42,380 nucleotides of DNA, from NCBI GenBank assembly GCA_030829955.1, contig JAURNY010000007.1:1-42380 (forward strand). The letters run 5' to 3'. The position numbers and the translations under genes are program-made. This document shows positions 17,767 to 27,018 of the stretch, piece after piece. Below the pieces are notes generated by a model. That model was not told the DNA's origin. It searched no databases and worked only from the letters and a program-made list of their open reading frames with translations. The stretch's first letter is position 1, and every line of letters starts with the position of its first letter. The stretch is from Gammaproteobacteria bacterium. Lineage in GTDB: Bacteria; Pseudomonadota; Gammaproteobacteria; Eutrophobiales; Eutrophobiaceae.

Positions 17767-19173
17767 TTAGTCGATACCTCTTAATCTTGGATCAAATGCA
17801 TCCCGCACCGCATCGGAAAATAAATTTGCTGCTAGCACCAATAGAAACATAAAAATAAATGAAGCTGCTAACGACCACCAGACAACCGGGTCACGCGCCA
17901 TTTCCAGACGAGCACCATTAATCATATTGCCCCAACTATGCATACTTGGATCAACGCCAATATTGATATAAGACAATACGGCTTCTGCCAAAACCAGTCC
18001 GCTAAAATCCAGCACAATAGAAATCATCACAATATGCATTACGTTTGGCAATAAGTGGCGCATCATGATCTTGAAATTACCCACACCAAATGCCTTTGCC
18101 GCTTGCACATAATCTACTTCACGCAGTTTTAATGTCTCTGCACGTAATAAGCGACACAAACCAGTCCAACTGGTAATTCCGAGAATAATACATAAAAACA
18201 ATAAACGTAGATCAGCACGCTGCTCAAGACTTGTAAATTCAGCTTCATGCTTACCGATATAAACCTGTAATAATAAAATAGATGCGGCAATAAGTAGCAC
18301 GCCAGGTATTGAATTTAAGGTCGTGTATAGATATTGAATAACATCATCAATCCAGCCGCGAAAATAACCGGCCATTAATCCCATCATGATAGCAAAGGGT
18401 AACATTACCAATGTAGTCAATGTACCGATAACCAGACCCGTACGAATACTTTTTACAGCCTGATACAAGATATCCTGCCCTACTTTGTCAGTACCAAAGA
18501 CATGATAGTGACCGGATAATTGAAATATGATTGAAAAGATGATCAGTAATACACTAACCGTTAGCAAAATTGCATACCAGGGAACGTCCAGTTCATCTTT
18601 AATTAAACGTTGAAAAATGTTTCTGGCATTTAATTGCATTCGTTTTGCTTGAAGCCAGACAAACAGTAAAAGCAAAATAGAACCGATAAATACCCCCATC
18701 AATATCCCAATAAAACTTCTTAATAAGATATCTGGCACGCGTTCTGTTTCAGGGTTATTTAAATACGCACCGCCATAAAGTAAACGAGGATAATCACGTA
18801 CCTGAGTACCATCTTCCTGTTCTATAATTTCTTTGGCAAAGGCATGTGCCGCGAGTGGTGCGGAGTAGGTTCTCTCTGTATTTTGACGCAAATCATTCAA
18901 CAATAAATCCAGCACACTATTAATTTCCGTTGAATAAACAGTATTACCTTGATTATCCGGCTCATCGAGCGCGGGGTGAAAGTGTAGAGAGTCTAATAAC
19001 CCTATTACGATATAAACCAACAACACTACCGCAGCTGACATTGCCAACGGGCGTTTAGCTACTTCGCGCCATGGGGCGCGTAAATGTTCATGCCGTCTTG
19101 CATAGAAAACAAAACCGATAACCATAGCAAGTAATAAGAAGATGAATGCGTCTGTTATGAATATGACTGGCAT
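17767..19173 (-). CDS. oligopeptide ABC transporter permease (YejE/DppC type)
   Basis: This 468-residue permease has two hydrophobic segments near the N terminus (about 5-25 and 45-62), a long presumably periplasmic stretch, and then the binding-protein-dependent transport domain (about 250-465). The domain carries the EAA-loop type motif VQAAKAFGVGNFKIMMRHLLPNV and a closing FDPRLRGID, as is usual for DppC/OppC partners. It is longer than the E. coli YejE (341) because of the N-terminal insertion around residues 62-200. It shares one base with the upstream permease gene stop/start (19173). Confidence 0.9.
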   Translation of the reverse strand: MPVIFITDAFIFLLLAMVIGFVFYARRHEHLRAPWREVAKRPLAMSAAVVLLVYIVIGLLDSLHFHPALDEPDNQGNTVYSTEINSVLDLLLNDLRQNTERTYSAPLAAHAFAKEIIEQEDGTQVRDYPRLLYGGAYLNNPETERVPDILLRSFIGILMGVFIGSILLLLFVWLQAKRMQLNARNIFQRLIKDELDVPWYAILLTVSVLLIIFSIIFQLSGHYHVFGTDKVGQDILYQAVKSIRTGLVIGTLTTLVMLPFAIMMGLMAGYFRGWIDDVIQYLYTTLNSIPGVLLIAASILLLQVYIGKHEAEFTSLEQRADLRLLFLCIILGITSWTGLCRLLRAETLKLREVDYVQAAKAFGVGNFKIMMRHLLPNVMHIVMISIVLDFSGLVLAEAVLSYINIGVDPSMHSWGNMINGARLEMARDPVVWWSLAASFIFMFLLVLAANLFSDAVRDAFDPRLRGID

Positions 19174-20150
19174 TAGTTCAGCCTTACCCTTGGATCGACA
19201 AGAGTGTATGAAATATCAGTCAATATCAAACCGATGATATAAAGCACTGAACCAAGAAAAACCATTGAACGTACAATGGCAAAATCCTGTGCATTGATTG
19301 CATCAATCGTATAACTGCCCAAACCGGGAATGGCAAAAAATGATTCAATAATCAAACTACCGATAAATAATGTGGGCAATAACACTACAACGCCGGTAAG
19401 TATGGGTATTAAACCATTCATAAACACATGTTGATAAAGTACTCGCGTTTCAGACAGTCCTTTTGCTCTGGCTGTACGCACATAATCCTTGTTCATTTCC
19501 TCGAGGAATAATGTGCGGTACCAGCGCGTACTTGCACCTATACCACCAACCAGACCAACGACAACGGGTAAAATAGTAAATTTAATTGCTTCCCAACCTG
19601 TGTCATAACCAGAGATGGGGACAAGATGTAATGTCTTACCGATCAAATATTGTCCGCCAATGATATAAAACAAACCGGATATCGACATCATAATGACACA
19701 GAGTATAACGCCAGACACATCGACATAAGTCCCGCGAAAAAAGGCAAGTATCAATCCGAAACTGATGTAGGAAAATAAACCAAGCAATAGACTGGGCACA
19801 GTAATTGCCAGACTGGGCCACATGCGTTGACTGATATCATAACTGATATCCCGACCGTTATCAGAACGACCGAAATCAAACACAAATAATTTAATCGAGT
19901 TTTCGAAGAATATTGTATTCGTTATTTTTTCAAATGATTGTGCTTCACTATTCCACACAACCGGTTTGTTATAACCGCGCTCTTCTTTCCACTTTAGAAT
20001 TGCTTCATCAGTAACGCGCTTCATGCCAAGTTGCATGCGGGCCATATCATCAGGCGTATTTACAACAAAGAACAACATAAAGGTAATGACGTTTACGCCA
20101 ATCAATATCGGCACAGCGTAAAGTATTCGTCGCAAGATATAGCTAATCAT
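19173..20150 (-). CDS. oligopeptide ABC transporter permease (YejB/DppB type)
   Basis: This 325-residue permease opens with MISYILRRILYAVPILIGVNVITFMLFF, the standard start of DppB/OppB/YejB proteins. It carries DYVRTARAKGLSETRVLYQHVFMNGLIPI, the EAA-type loop that contacts the ATPase, and ends VDPRVRLN. About six membrane segments are visible. It heterodimerises with the following YejE-type permease. Its ATG overlaps the end of the binding-protein gene by 4 bp, indicating coupled translation. Confidence 0.92.
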   Translation of the reverse strand: MISYILRRILYAVPILIGVNVITFMLFFVVNTPDDMARMQLGMKRVTDEAILKWKEERGYNKPVVWNSEAQSFEKITNTIFFENSIKLFVFDFGRSDNGRDISYDISQRMWPSLAITVPSLLLGLFSYISFGLILAFFRGTYVDVSGVILCVIMMSISGLFYIIGGQYLIGKTLHLVPISGYDTGWEAIKFTILPVVVGLVGGIGASTRWYRTLFLEEMNKDYVRTARAKGLSETRVLYQHVFMNGLIPILTGVVVLLPTLFIGSLIIESFFAIPGLGSYTIDAINAQDFAIVRSMVFLGSVLYIIGLILTDISYTLVDPRVRLN

Positions 20151-22294
20151 GATATCGATCTCGTTTCATTACGACGATAAGATATAGCTGCCGGTAAAAT
20201 TACAAAAATTAAAATCAATATGATAACGACTACAGGCCACCACACTGCCTGGTTCCATTGCTGCTGTTTCTCATAGCGACTTTCAGGATCAATTCGTTTG
20301 TATTTAAGTGTGTTATTTGCCATGAGGTTTGGCTTGGAATTTTTATACCAGCCATGATGCAATGAAAAACCGACAGGGTGAAACCCCCACAACCAGGGCG
20401 CATCACGACGAACGATTTCCACCATATCATTGATAACGGCTTGTCGAGCCTCACCATTTTCCATGCTCTTCATTTGATTGAATAACTCATCGTATTCATC
20501 ATTTTGATAATTGGCAGCATTCTCACCATTGTGTCCAACTTTCGCGTTTATACCATAAAGTAAAAAGAAAAAGTTTTCCGGATCTGGATAATCAGCATTC
20601 CAGCCCCATTGAAATATTTGTGCTGTACCTTTACGCATCTTCTCCTGAAAACGATTGTAATCAGTCGCTCGAACGACAAGATTGATGCCGATCTTTGCAA
20701 ATTGTTTTCGTAACCAATCAAACCTGGCTTTTGTTCCAGGTCCTGCTGCTGGTGTGTCAAGATTGAGTGTTAATGGTTTTCCTGTGGTTTCATCTCGTCC
20801 ATTTGGGTAACCTGCTTTAGTCATTAATTCTTTAGCAATTTCAATCGGCTTTCTAATGGCTTTATTATTTTGCCAATCATAAACATAATGATTAATCCCT
20901 GCTTCACCTGGGACATGACCAAAGATACCTGGCGGGATTGGTCCTTGTGCAGACTCGCCTCTTCCATTTGCAAAGATCGAAATGAATTCTTCATAATCAA
21001 CTGCAATAGAAATTGCCCGACGTAAAAGTCTCGCACGATCACTATCACCACCAACAACATCATCAACCATATTAAAGCCCATATAATAAGAAGACGTTGT
21101 TACGGCGGTTTTTAAACGAATATCCTTTTCTTTCATTTCATCAGTTAATTCTGCTTCTCCGGCAGCACTGAATGTGATCGCCTGATCAAAACTGTCAGAG
21201 ACTATTCCTGATGTATCATAATAACCTTGTAAAAATTTATTCCATGCAGGAATGGATTCTTTTTCCAGACTGTAAATGGCCTTATCAATAAATGGCATGG
21301 GTTTACCTGCATCTTCCAATAAACCTGCTGCATAATCTTCAGCATCACCGTCTGTTGGGTAGGCTTCTCCATGAAAATTCGGATTTCTTTCCAGTACCAT
21401 GCGACGGTTAGGGTTATTTTCTTTCAGCATGAAAGCACCTGTACCAATCGGGTACCAATCAAGCGTAATATTTTTATCATTCATGCCAGGCTGAGAATAA
21501 AAATAATCGGCCTCCCAAGGCATTGGAGAAAAGAAATACATTGATAACCAATATCGAAACTGCGGATATTTTTGCGTTAGCGTAATTTCAAATATATGTT
21601 CGTCGATTACCTTAACACCAGGTAAGTCATATTTTCTTAAATCAAGAAAGTCATGAGGGTTTTCTTCTAAAGCCTCTGAAAGTAATTTTGCATATTCACT
21701 CAATCCAAGAATATATTTCGCCATTAGTCCAGCTATTGGTGAATGCACCTTTGGATGTGCCATACGTTTAATTTGATAAACATAATCATGCGCAGTTAAT
21801 TGTCGCGTACCCACCAGATTGAAATCAGATAGCTGATAAATATTTGATAGTTTTTCTTCATCAAGATCATGATAAACATATTGATTGTTCGCATCCTTCG
21901 CGAAGGCAGGATGCGGCTGAAATAAAATATTTTTTTTCAGGTTGATACGATAAACCACTTTGGCAATATCTTCTTCTCGAGCACTTCTCTCAATGAGCAA
22001 ACCCTGTTCATCATAATAAATTGGGTCGGGAACTGATGTTGCTGTTAGGGGGATTAACTCGTAAGGACGTTTTAAAAAATGATACTGCAATGGTGGCTCA
22101 TAGATTTGACCAAGAAAAACATATTCATTAGCACTATAGGAACTAACTGGATCAAGATGTTTGGGTCGTTCAGAAAAAGAATCATAATAGACATTTTGCT
22201 TTACTTCTTCGGCAGAGTAAGGGTTATTCCATGCTGCACTATCACATCCACTGATAAATATGCAGAAAAACAGGGTTGCAATGATATTAGGCAT
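20147..22294 (-). CDS. peptide ABC transporter substrate-binding lipoprotein (SBP family 5)
   Basis: This 715-residue family 5 solute-binding protein begins with a lipoprotein signal whose lipobox ISGC puts the lipidated Cys at 17, followed by Asp (D18). In E. coli, Asp at position +2 keeps a lipoprotein in the inner membrane. The body has SBP_bac_5 features (YPIGTGAFMLKENNPNRRMVLERNPNF; later QWGWNADYPDPENFF). Unusually, residues about 687-708 (VVVIILILIFVILPAAISY) form a C-terminal membrane segment followed by a basic tail. It is thus likely doubly tethered, and should deliver oligopeptides to the two permeases encoded downstream. Confidence 0.9.
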   Translation of the reverse strand: MPNIIATLFFCIFISGCDSAAWNNPYSAEEVKQNVYYDSFSERPKHLDPVSSYSANEYVFLGQIYEPPLQYHFLKRPYELIPLTATSVPDPIYYDEQGLLIERSAREEDIAKVVYRINLKKNILFQPHPAFAKDANNQYVYHDLDEEKLSNIYQLSDFNLVGTRQLTAHDYVYQIKRMAHPKVHSPIAGLMAKYILGLSEYAKLLSEALEENPHDFLDLRKYDLPGVKVIDEHIFEITLTQKYPQFRYWLSMYFFSPMPWEADYFYSQPGMNDKNITLDWYPIGTGAFMLKENNPNRRMVLERNPNFHGEAYPTDGDAEDYAAGLLEDAGKPMPFIDKAIYSLEKESIPAWNKFLQGYYDTSGIVSDSFDQAITFSAAGEAELTDEMKEKDIRLKTAVTTSSYYMGFNMVDDVVGGDSDRARLLRRAISIAVDYEEFISIFANGRGESAQGPIPPGIFGHVPGEAGINHYVYDWQNNKAIRKPIEIAKELMTKAGYPNGRDETTGKPLTLNLDTPAAGPGTKARFDWLRKQFAKIGINLVVRATDYNRFQEKMRKGTAQIFQWGWNADYPDPENFFFLLYGINAKVGHNGENAANYQNDEYDELFNQMKSMENGEARQAVINDMVEIVRRDAPWLWGFHPVGFSLHHGWYKNSKPNLMANNTLKYKRIDPESRYEKQQQWNQAVWWPVVVIILILIFVILPAAISYRRNETRSIS

Positions 22295-22332
22295 GAAATT
22301 TATGTTTGTGATTATTCTGATAATAAAAGTAC

Positions 22333-22338
22333 ATTATA
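22333..22338 (-). promoter_or_regulatory. candidate -10 box of the peptide-transporter operon
   Basis: The minus strand reads TATAAT at 22338-22333, about 38 bp upstream of the binding-protein ATG. The -35 region 16-18 bp upstream is not a good match. It mirrors the fabI -10 box at 22370-22375. Confidence 0.4.
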
Positions 22339-22369
22339 AACATGTCGTTTTTTCTGTACACTTTGAGTT

Positions 22370-22375
22370 TATAAT
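22370..22375 (+). promoter_or_regulatory. candidate -10 box of fabI
   Basis: TATAAT lies 36 bp upstream of the fabI ATG, with no good -35 hexamer at the usual distance. With the opposing TATAAT it forms the inverted repeat TTATAAAC (22334-22341) / GTTTATAA (22367-22374). Confidence 0.4.
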
Positions 22376-22411
22376 TAATAAATAATTCAATTCAGTACTA
22401 AGGATAAGGAT

Positions 22412-23188
22412 ATGGGCTTACTTAAAAATAAACGTGTATTAATTGTCGGGGTTGCCAGTAATCGTTCTATCGCCTGGGGTATAGCACAGGCGATGCATAG
22501 AGAAGGAGCAGAACTAGCGTTCACCTATCAAAATGACAAATTACGAGAAAGGGTAGAGAAATTTGCCGCAGAGCTTGGTTCTGAAATTACCGTACCCTGT
22601 GATGTTTCCAGTGACGAGCAAATTCAGTCAGTTTTTGAACATCTGGACGATTATTGGGATGGTCTGGACATTCTAGTTCATTCAGTCGCATTTGCGCCTA
22701 AAGAACAACTGGAAGGCGATTATCTGGAAAATGTCACCCGCGAGGGTTTCATCACCGCTCATGAAATTAGTTCTTACAGTTTTTCGGCTCTAGGCGATGC
22801 CGCACGGGAAATGATGAAAGGCAGAAATGGTTCTATGCTGACTTTGAGTTATATTGGTGCGGTACGAGCCATGCCAAACTACAATGTCATGGGACTGGCA
22901 AAGGCAAGTCTTGAAGCCAATGTGCGCTATATGGCATCCAGCCTGGGTCCTGAAGGAATACGCGTAAACGCAATTTCAGCCGGACCGATTCGAACTCTTG
23001 CTGCTTCTGGTATCAAAGGTCTACGGGAATTCCTGACACAAGTAGAAAATAATGCGCCATTAAGACGTAATGTTACGATTGAAGAAGTTGGAAATGCGGC
23101 AGCTTTCCTATGTTCTGATCATGCCTCTGCTATCACTGGTGAAATCACCTATGTTGATTGCGGCTATAACTCAATCGGTCTTTCCTAA
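22412..23188 (+). CDS. fabI: enoyl-[acyl-carrier-protein] reductase (NADH)
   Basis: This 258-residue short-chain dehydrogenase-type enzyme catalyses the last reduction of each fatty-acid elongation cycle. It opens [24 protein letters not shown], the FabI nucleotide site. The catalytic pair is in YNVMGLAK (Tyr and Lys six residues apart), and [12 protein letters not shown] precedes the substrate-binding loop. GGATAAGGAT gives a good Shine-Dalgarno sequence. Its position next to ppiD and a peptide transporter agrees with the gene order I recall in Pseudomonas. The triclosan-sensitive type is expected from the sequence class. Confidence 0.95.
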   Translation: MGLLKNKRVLIVGVASNRSIAWGIAQAMHREGAELAFTYQNDKLRERVEKFAAELGSEITVPCDVSSDEQIQSVFEHLDDYWDGLDILVHSVAFAPKEQLEGDYLENVTREGFITAHEISSYSFSALGDAAREMMKGRNGSMLTLSYIGAVRAMPNYNVMGLAKASLEANVRYMASSLGPEGIRVNAISAGPIRTLAASGIKGLREFLTQVENNAPLRRNVTIEEVGNAAAFLCSDHASAITGEITYVDCGYNSIGLS

Positions 23189-23222
23189 TCATTTTAATAT
23201 CTAGTTAAACCAGAGAATGGCA

Positions 23223-24428
23223 ATGAACGAAAACAAGCTCGTCATCGCCATTCTTGTTGGTGCCCTGCTCGGCATTCTTTGCGGTTGGTTATTCGGACCA
23301 ACTATGTCAAAGATTGCCTGGCTAGGAAATTTCTTTCTCGATATTCTTAAAATGACGATTATCCCTTTAATCGTCGCAGCTGTAATTAGTGGTGTCACCT
23401 CTTTAGGTGATATTCGCAAATTAGGCAAACTCGGAAGCATAACATTGCTTTACTATGCCTCCACTACTGCAATAGCCGTTTTAGTAGGACTAATTATTGT
23501 CAATATTATTCAACCCGGTAGTGGTATTGAACAACCCAGTAACGTAGTACCTGATATTGTGAGTGAGAAAGGTGGTATCGGCTTTGTCGATATTATTCGT
23601 TCTTTGGTAAGCCCCAACATAATTGACGCTGCCGCCAATACCCAACTATTACCTCTGATTGTCTTTTGTTTATTGTTTGCTACGGCAATGACAACGATAG
23701 GTGAAAAAGGTGAGCATATAATTCGCTTTTTTGATGCGCTTAATGACACCATGATGAAACTGGTTGTCTGGGTTATGAATGCTGCACCGATAGGTATATT
23801 TGCATTGATTGCAGGCAAGATTGGTGAAGCTGGAGGTGGTGATGCCATTTATCAGGAATTGGTTTCAGTTGGCGCATATTGTTTAACCGTAATATTAGGG
23901 TTAAGCGTTCATTTCCTTATTTTATTTGGCATTCTGATATTACTAACACCTCATGGTAAACATTATTTACTTCAGCTTTCTCGTGCATTAATGACAGCAT
24001 TTGGCACGGCAAGTTCTTCTGCAACACTACCGCTAACAATGGAATGTGCGATTGAGGCAAGAGTCGATAAACGTTCGGTTAGATTCGTCACGCCGCTAGG
24101 CGCAACAGTCAATATGGATGGCACCGCACTATATGAAGCTGTTGCCGTCATGTTTATTGCACAGGCTTATAACATCCCTCTGGGTATTACCGAACAAATT
24201 GTGATTTTTATAACCGCAACACTGGCAGCAATCGGAGCCGCTGGAATTCCTCAAGCAGGGTTGGTAACAATGATTATTGTATTGAATGCCGTCGGTTTAC
24301 CCGTGGAAGGGATAGGATTATTACTTGCAGTTGATTGGTTTCTTGATCGCTTTCGCACCACAGTTAATGTATGGGGAGATAGCGTTGGGGCAGCTGTAAT
24401 GGAGAGATTTTTACCTGATAAAGATTAA
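23223..24428 (+). CDS. dicarboxylate/amino acid:cation symporter (DAACS, GltP/DctA type)
   Basis: This roughly 400-residue transporter has eight membrane segments and two reentrant loops. The hallmarks are TASSSATLPLTME (first hairpin tip region) and GATVNMDGTALYEAVAVMFIAQ (the NMDGT cation/substrate motif), followed by the second hairpin GAAGIPQAGLVTM. It takes up C4-dicarboxylates or glutamate/aspartate with H+ or Na+; the choice is not certain from sequence. I place the start at ATG 23223 because AGAG lies 7 bp upstream. ATG 23217, two codons earlier, is too close to that site. It follows fabI by 34 bp and interlocks with the convergent ppiD stop. Confidence 0.9.
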   Translation: MNENKLVIAILVGALLGILCGWLFGPTMSKIAWLGNFFLDILKMTIIPLIVAAVISGVTSLGDIRKLGKLGSITLLYYASTTAIAVLVGLIIVNIIQPGSGIEQPSNVVPDIVSEKGGIGFVDIIRSLVSPNIIDAAANTQLLPLIVFCLLFATAMTTIGEKGEHIIRFFDALNDTMMKLVVWVMNAAPIGIFALIAGKIGEAGGGDAIYQELVSVGAYCLTVILGLSVHFLILFGILILLTPHGKHYLLQLSRALMTAFGTASSSATLPLTMECAIEARVDKRSVRFVTPLGATVNMDGTALYEAVAVMFIAQAYNIPLGITEQIVIFITATLAAIGAAGIPQAGLVTMIIVLNAVGLPVEGIGLLLAVDWFLDRFRTTVNVWGDSVGAAVMERFLPDKD

Positions 24429-26329
24429 ATATTCTCTTCGAAGATCATCACTTTTGCTTTGTCTTTTGAATTCGTCAAAAACTCTCGCCATTCAGCAGAA
24501 GACTTCAGTCGCTTTAATTCATTTTCTACTTTTTTGCTATCGCCTTCTTCGATGTTATCCAGATTTCCATCTTCTACCGCAGTCACCATAACAACAGCAT
24601 AATCACCGCTACCAAAACGATAACCGTCAATTGCTACCTGACCATTAGAAGGTGTTAACTGAAACGCCTTACGTAAAATTGAACGACTAATATTTACTGA
24701 ATCACGTTTTGCAGCAGACTCGCTCTCCCACTTAATTTCTTTATCTATCTCGAGTGCTTCTGGTGCCACGCCGTCTTTTAGTTGTGAGATAATTTCTTTA
24801 CCAATACTTTCAAGCTTATCTGCTGTTAGTTGCTGCTTAATATCGGCGATAACTTCTGCCTTTACATATTCAAGCGGTTTAATCTCCGAAGGTTTGTGTT
24901 CAAGAACACGTATTACAGCAATATGGTTTTCACCAAGTTCAATGGCATCACTATTAATCCCTGATGAGATTAATTCTTCATTGAAGCTGCTTGCTATAAG
25001 GCGATCATTACCAATAATTCCTTCATCATCATTATCACGGGCAAAATAGTCTGATTCCTGAACAGGTGAATCTATCGCCTCTGCTGCCAACTCAAGTGAA
25101 TCAGGGTATTCATATGCTAGAGTCGTTAACTGATCGGATAATTCAAAATATTTAAGTTGTGCTTGATTCAACTTATAGTCATTGACAACCTGCTCGGCAA
25201 CCTTTTCATAAATATTTTTCGGTCCTCCACGAATCTCGCCGACTTTAATGATGTTAAAAGTATCTTTGGATTCGATCATGCCGCTGATTTCATTTTCTTC
25301 TGCGGAAAATAGAAATTCATCAATCTCATCTCCCATGATGCCTCGCACTACGAATGCATGTTCACTAAATTGCAACGCACCTTTACCTTCTTCTGTAAAT
25401 TCCTCAATGATTTTTTCAAATTCAATACCATCATTAGCCATGGCAAGCGCGTTTTCAATAACCGTTTTCGCGTTGGCTATTTGCTCTTCACCAGCCTCTT
25501 CATCAATCTTCACAAACAACTTAGTGACCGACCGTTGTTCATCTACATCATAGGTGTCTTTATTGCTTTGGTAATACGCGCGTAATTCGTCTTCTATTGG
25601 CTTTATTGATTCGGCAATCTTGTTTACATCCAGATCAATATAAGCAATCTTCACCATCTCTGGTGTTTTATAATTATTTTTATTTGTTTCGTAATAACTA
25701 TTTACCTGTTCATCAGATACTTCAATGTCGTCGATATAATTGCTTACAGATAAAAGCGCATAGGTTATATCTCTGGTTTGATTATCAAGTTTCAGTATTT
25801 GATTTAGTTCAGCTTCAGTAACGAATACAGTTTCAGCAATTCCTGACTGCAGCTGCTCCGCCAATAAGTCTTTACGCATTTCAAGTTCAAACATTTTGGG
25901 AGTTAAACCAAGGTTTGCGACACCAAGTTCATATGCCATCATGTCAAAACCAGATTCATCCTGAAATATTTCGAGACTTTGAATGGTATTTGCGACTTGT
26001 TGATCGCTTATTCTTAAACGCTGTTCAGCGACAATTTGATTGACCAGACTAGTATCAATTAAGCGTTGCAAAGTCTGTTGACGAATTAATTCTTCTTCAT
26101 CAAGTGAAATTTCTTCGCCAAATATCTGCTGCATTTGACGACGTAAATTAACGAGCGCTCTCTGATAAGTTTGCAAATCAATTTCAGTATCATTGACCAT
26201 GGCTACATTAACCTGTCCACCTTGACCAAAATAGGAATTGACCCCCCAGAGTGCAAAAGAAATTATAAGAGCACCGACAATAATTCCGGCAATCCAACCT
26301 GACGCTTTATCTCGTATTGAACCTAACAT
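24425..26329 (-). CDS. ppiD: PpiD-like membrane-anchored periplasmic chaperone/peptidyl-prolyl isomerase
   Basis: This 634-residue protein has a short cytoplasmic start, one membrane segment (about 12-31, WIAGIIVGALIISFALWGVN) and a large periplasmic part. A SurA-like N-terminal chaperone region (about 35-180) is followed by a parvulin-type domain (about 255-365; VTKLFVKID, FEKIIEEFTEEG, MIESKDTFNIIKVGEI) and a C-terminal chaperone-like region. PpiD helps outer-membrane and periplasmic proteins leave the Sec channel. Downstream of lon and hupB is its classic place, here with two tRNA genes between. The isomerase domain is divergent, so catalysis is uncertain. Confidence 0.9.
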   Translation of the reverse strand: MLGSIRDKASGWIAGIIVGALIISFALWGVNSYFGQGGQVNVAMVNDTEIDLQTYQRALVNLRRQMQQIFGEEISLDEEELIRQQTLQRLIDTSLVNQIVAEQRLRISDQQVANTIQSLEIFQDESGFDMMAYELGVANLGLTPKMFELEMRKDLLAEQLQSGIAETVFVTEAELNQILKLDNQTRDITYALLSVSNYIDDIEVSDEQVNSYYETNKNNYKTPEMVKIAYIDLDVNKIAESIKPIEDELRAYYQSNKDTYDVDEQRSVTKLFVKIDEEAGEEQIANAKTVIENALAMANDGIEFEKIIEEFTEEGKGALQFSEHAFVVRGIMGDEIDEFLFSAEENEISGMIESKDTFNIIKVGEIRGGPKNIYEKVAEQVVNDYKLNQAQLKYFELSDQLTTLAYEYPDSLELAAEAIDSPVQESDYFARDNDDEGIIGNDRLIASSFNEELISSGINSDAIELGENHIAVIRVLEHKPSEIKPLEYVKAEVIADIKQQLTADKLESIGKEIISQLKDGVAPEALEIDKEIKWESESAAKRDSVNISRSILRKAFQLTPSNGQVAIDGYRFGSGDYAVVMVTAVEDGNLDNIEEGDSKKVENELKRLKSSAEWREFLTNSKDKAKVMIFEENI

Positions 26330-26349
26330 CGTATTTTTTCTGTATTTTT

Positions 26350-26388
26350 AAAATTAAATACGGGCGTATCATACATTGATACACCCGT
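26350..26388 (-). terminator. rho-independent terminator after the hupB-tRNA-Val-tRNA-Asp unit
   Basis: On the minus strand a 12-bp stem (arms 26388-26377 and 26371-26360, one G-T pair) closes a 5-nt loop. It is followed by ATTTAATTTT. It lies 13 bp after the CCA end of tRNA-Asp and 30 bp before the ppiD start. The T tract is interrupted, so read-through into ppiD is possible. Confidence 0.7.
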
Positions 26389-26401
26389 GATTCTTTAATG
26401 T

Positions 26402-26478
26402 TGGCGGAGTGGACGGGACTCGAACCCGCGACCCCCGGCGTGACAGGCCGGTATTCTAACCAACTGAACTACCACTCC
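26402..26478 (-). tRNA. tRNA-Asp (GTC)
   Basis: On the minus strand this is a 77-nt gene with 5' GGAGTGG pairing with the 3' acceptor strand, D-arm TAGTTCAGTTGGTTAGAA, anticodon loop CTGTCAC giving GTC, T-loop GGTTCGAGTCC and an encoded CCA. It lies 10 bp downstream of tRNA-Val. Confidence 0.96.
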
Positions 26479-26488
26479 CTAAGGATAC

Positions 26489-26564
26489 TGGTGGGTGCTG
26501 AGAGGCTCGAACTCCCGACTTTCGCCTTGTAAGGGCGACGCTCTACCAACTGAGCTAAGCACCC
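26489..26564 (-). tRNA. tRNA-Val (TAC)
   Basis: On the minus strand this is a 76-nt gene with 5' GGGTGCT, D-arm TAGCTCAGTTGGTAGAGC, anticodon loop CTTACAA giving TAC, T-arm GGGAGTTCGAGCCTCTC-type and an encoded CCA. It starts only 9 bp after the hupB stop, so it is probably transcribed as part of the hupB message and released by RNase P/E. Confidence 0.96.
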
Positions 26565-26573
26565 GAAGGCGCG

Positions 26574-26846
26574 CTAGTTTATGGCATCCTTAAGAGCTTT
26601 ACCAGCTTTGAAACCAGGGACTTTTGAAGCTTTGATCTTAATTTCTTCTCCTGTTCTTGGATTTCTACCTGTGCGAGCGCTACGTTTTCGTACAGAGAAA
26701 GTTCCAAAACCAACTAGCGTAACTGTATCTCCCTTTTTGAGAGCTTTAGTTATCGTGCCAATTGCAGAGTCAAGTGCTCTACTAGCAGCAGCTTTTGATA
26801 AATCTGCAGAATTAGCAATTGCGTCGATAAGTTCGGCTTTATTCAT
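26574..26846 (-). CDS. hupB: DNA-binding protein HU-beta
   Basis: This is a 90-residue HU protein, the standard length. It starts [26 protein letters not shown], contains the beta-arm motif [24 protein letters not shown] with the conserved Pro at the arm tip region, and ends [12 protein letters not shown]. It compacts and bends DNA as a homo- or heterodimer. AAGGGGA provides a strong ribosome site. It lies directly downstream of lon as in many gammaproteobacteria, and has its own promoter (26945-26973). Confidence 0.97.
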   Translation of the reverse strand: MNKAELIDAIANSADLSKAAASRALDSAIGTITKALKKGDTVTLVGFGTFSVRKRSARTGRNPRTGEEIKIKASKVPGFKAGKALKDAIN

Positions 26847-26944
26847 AGTATATTTCCCCTTGTCATTTTGTTACTCAAGAACAGACTTAGGTTTCTGTCG
26901 TGAGGTAGTGTTTAGTTGAATGCCCGCATTTAAGAAACGCCTGA

Positions 26945-26973
26945 TTTATACCAACTGCTATAAAGCGCGTCAA
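26945..26973 (-). promoter_or_regulatory. sigma-70 promoter of hupB
   Basis: On the minus strand TTGACG (26973-26968) and TATAAA (26950-26945) are separated by exactly 17 bp. This is one of the best sigma-70 matches in the window. It predicts a leader of about 90 nt before the hupB ATG. Confidence 0.75.
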
Positions 26974-27018
26974 GCAATGTGATCGAACTATGCGAACGTA
27001 TAAATGATACAGCAATAA

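Noticed and set aside
26581-26919. Open frame of 112 codons on + opposite hupB.
   Set aside because: It is antisense to a clear HU gene, has no recognisable domain and follows the codon pattern of the other strand.
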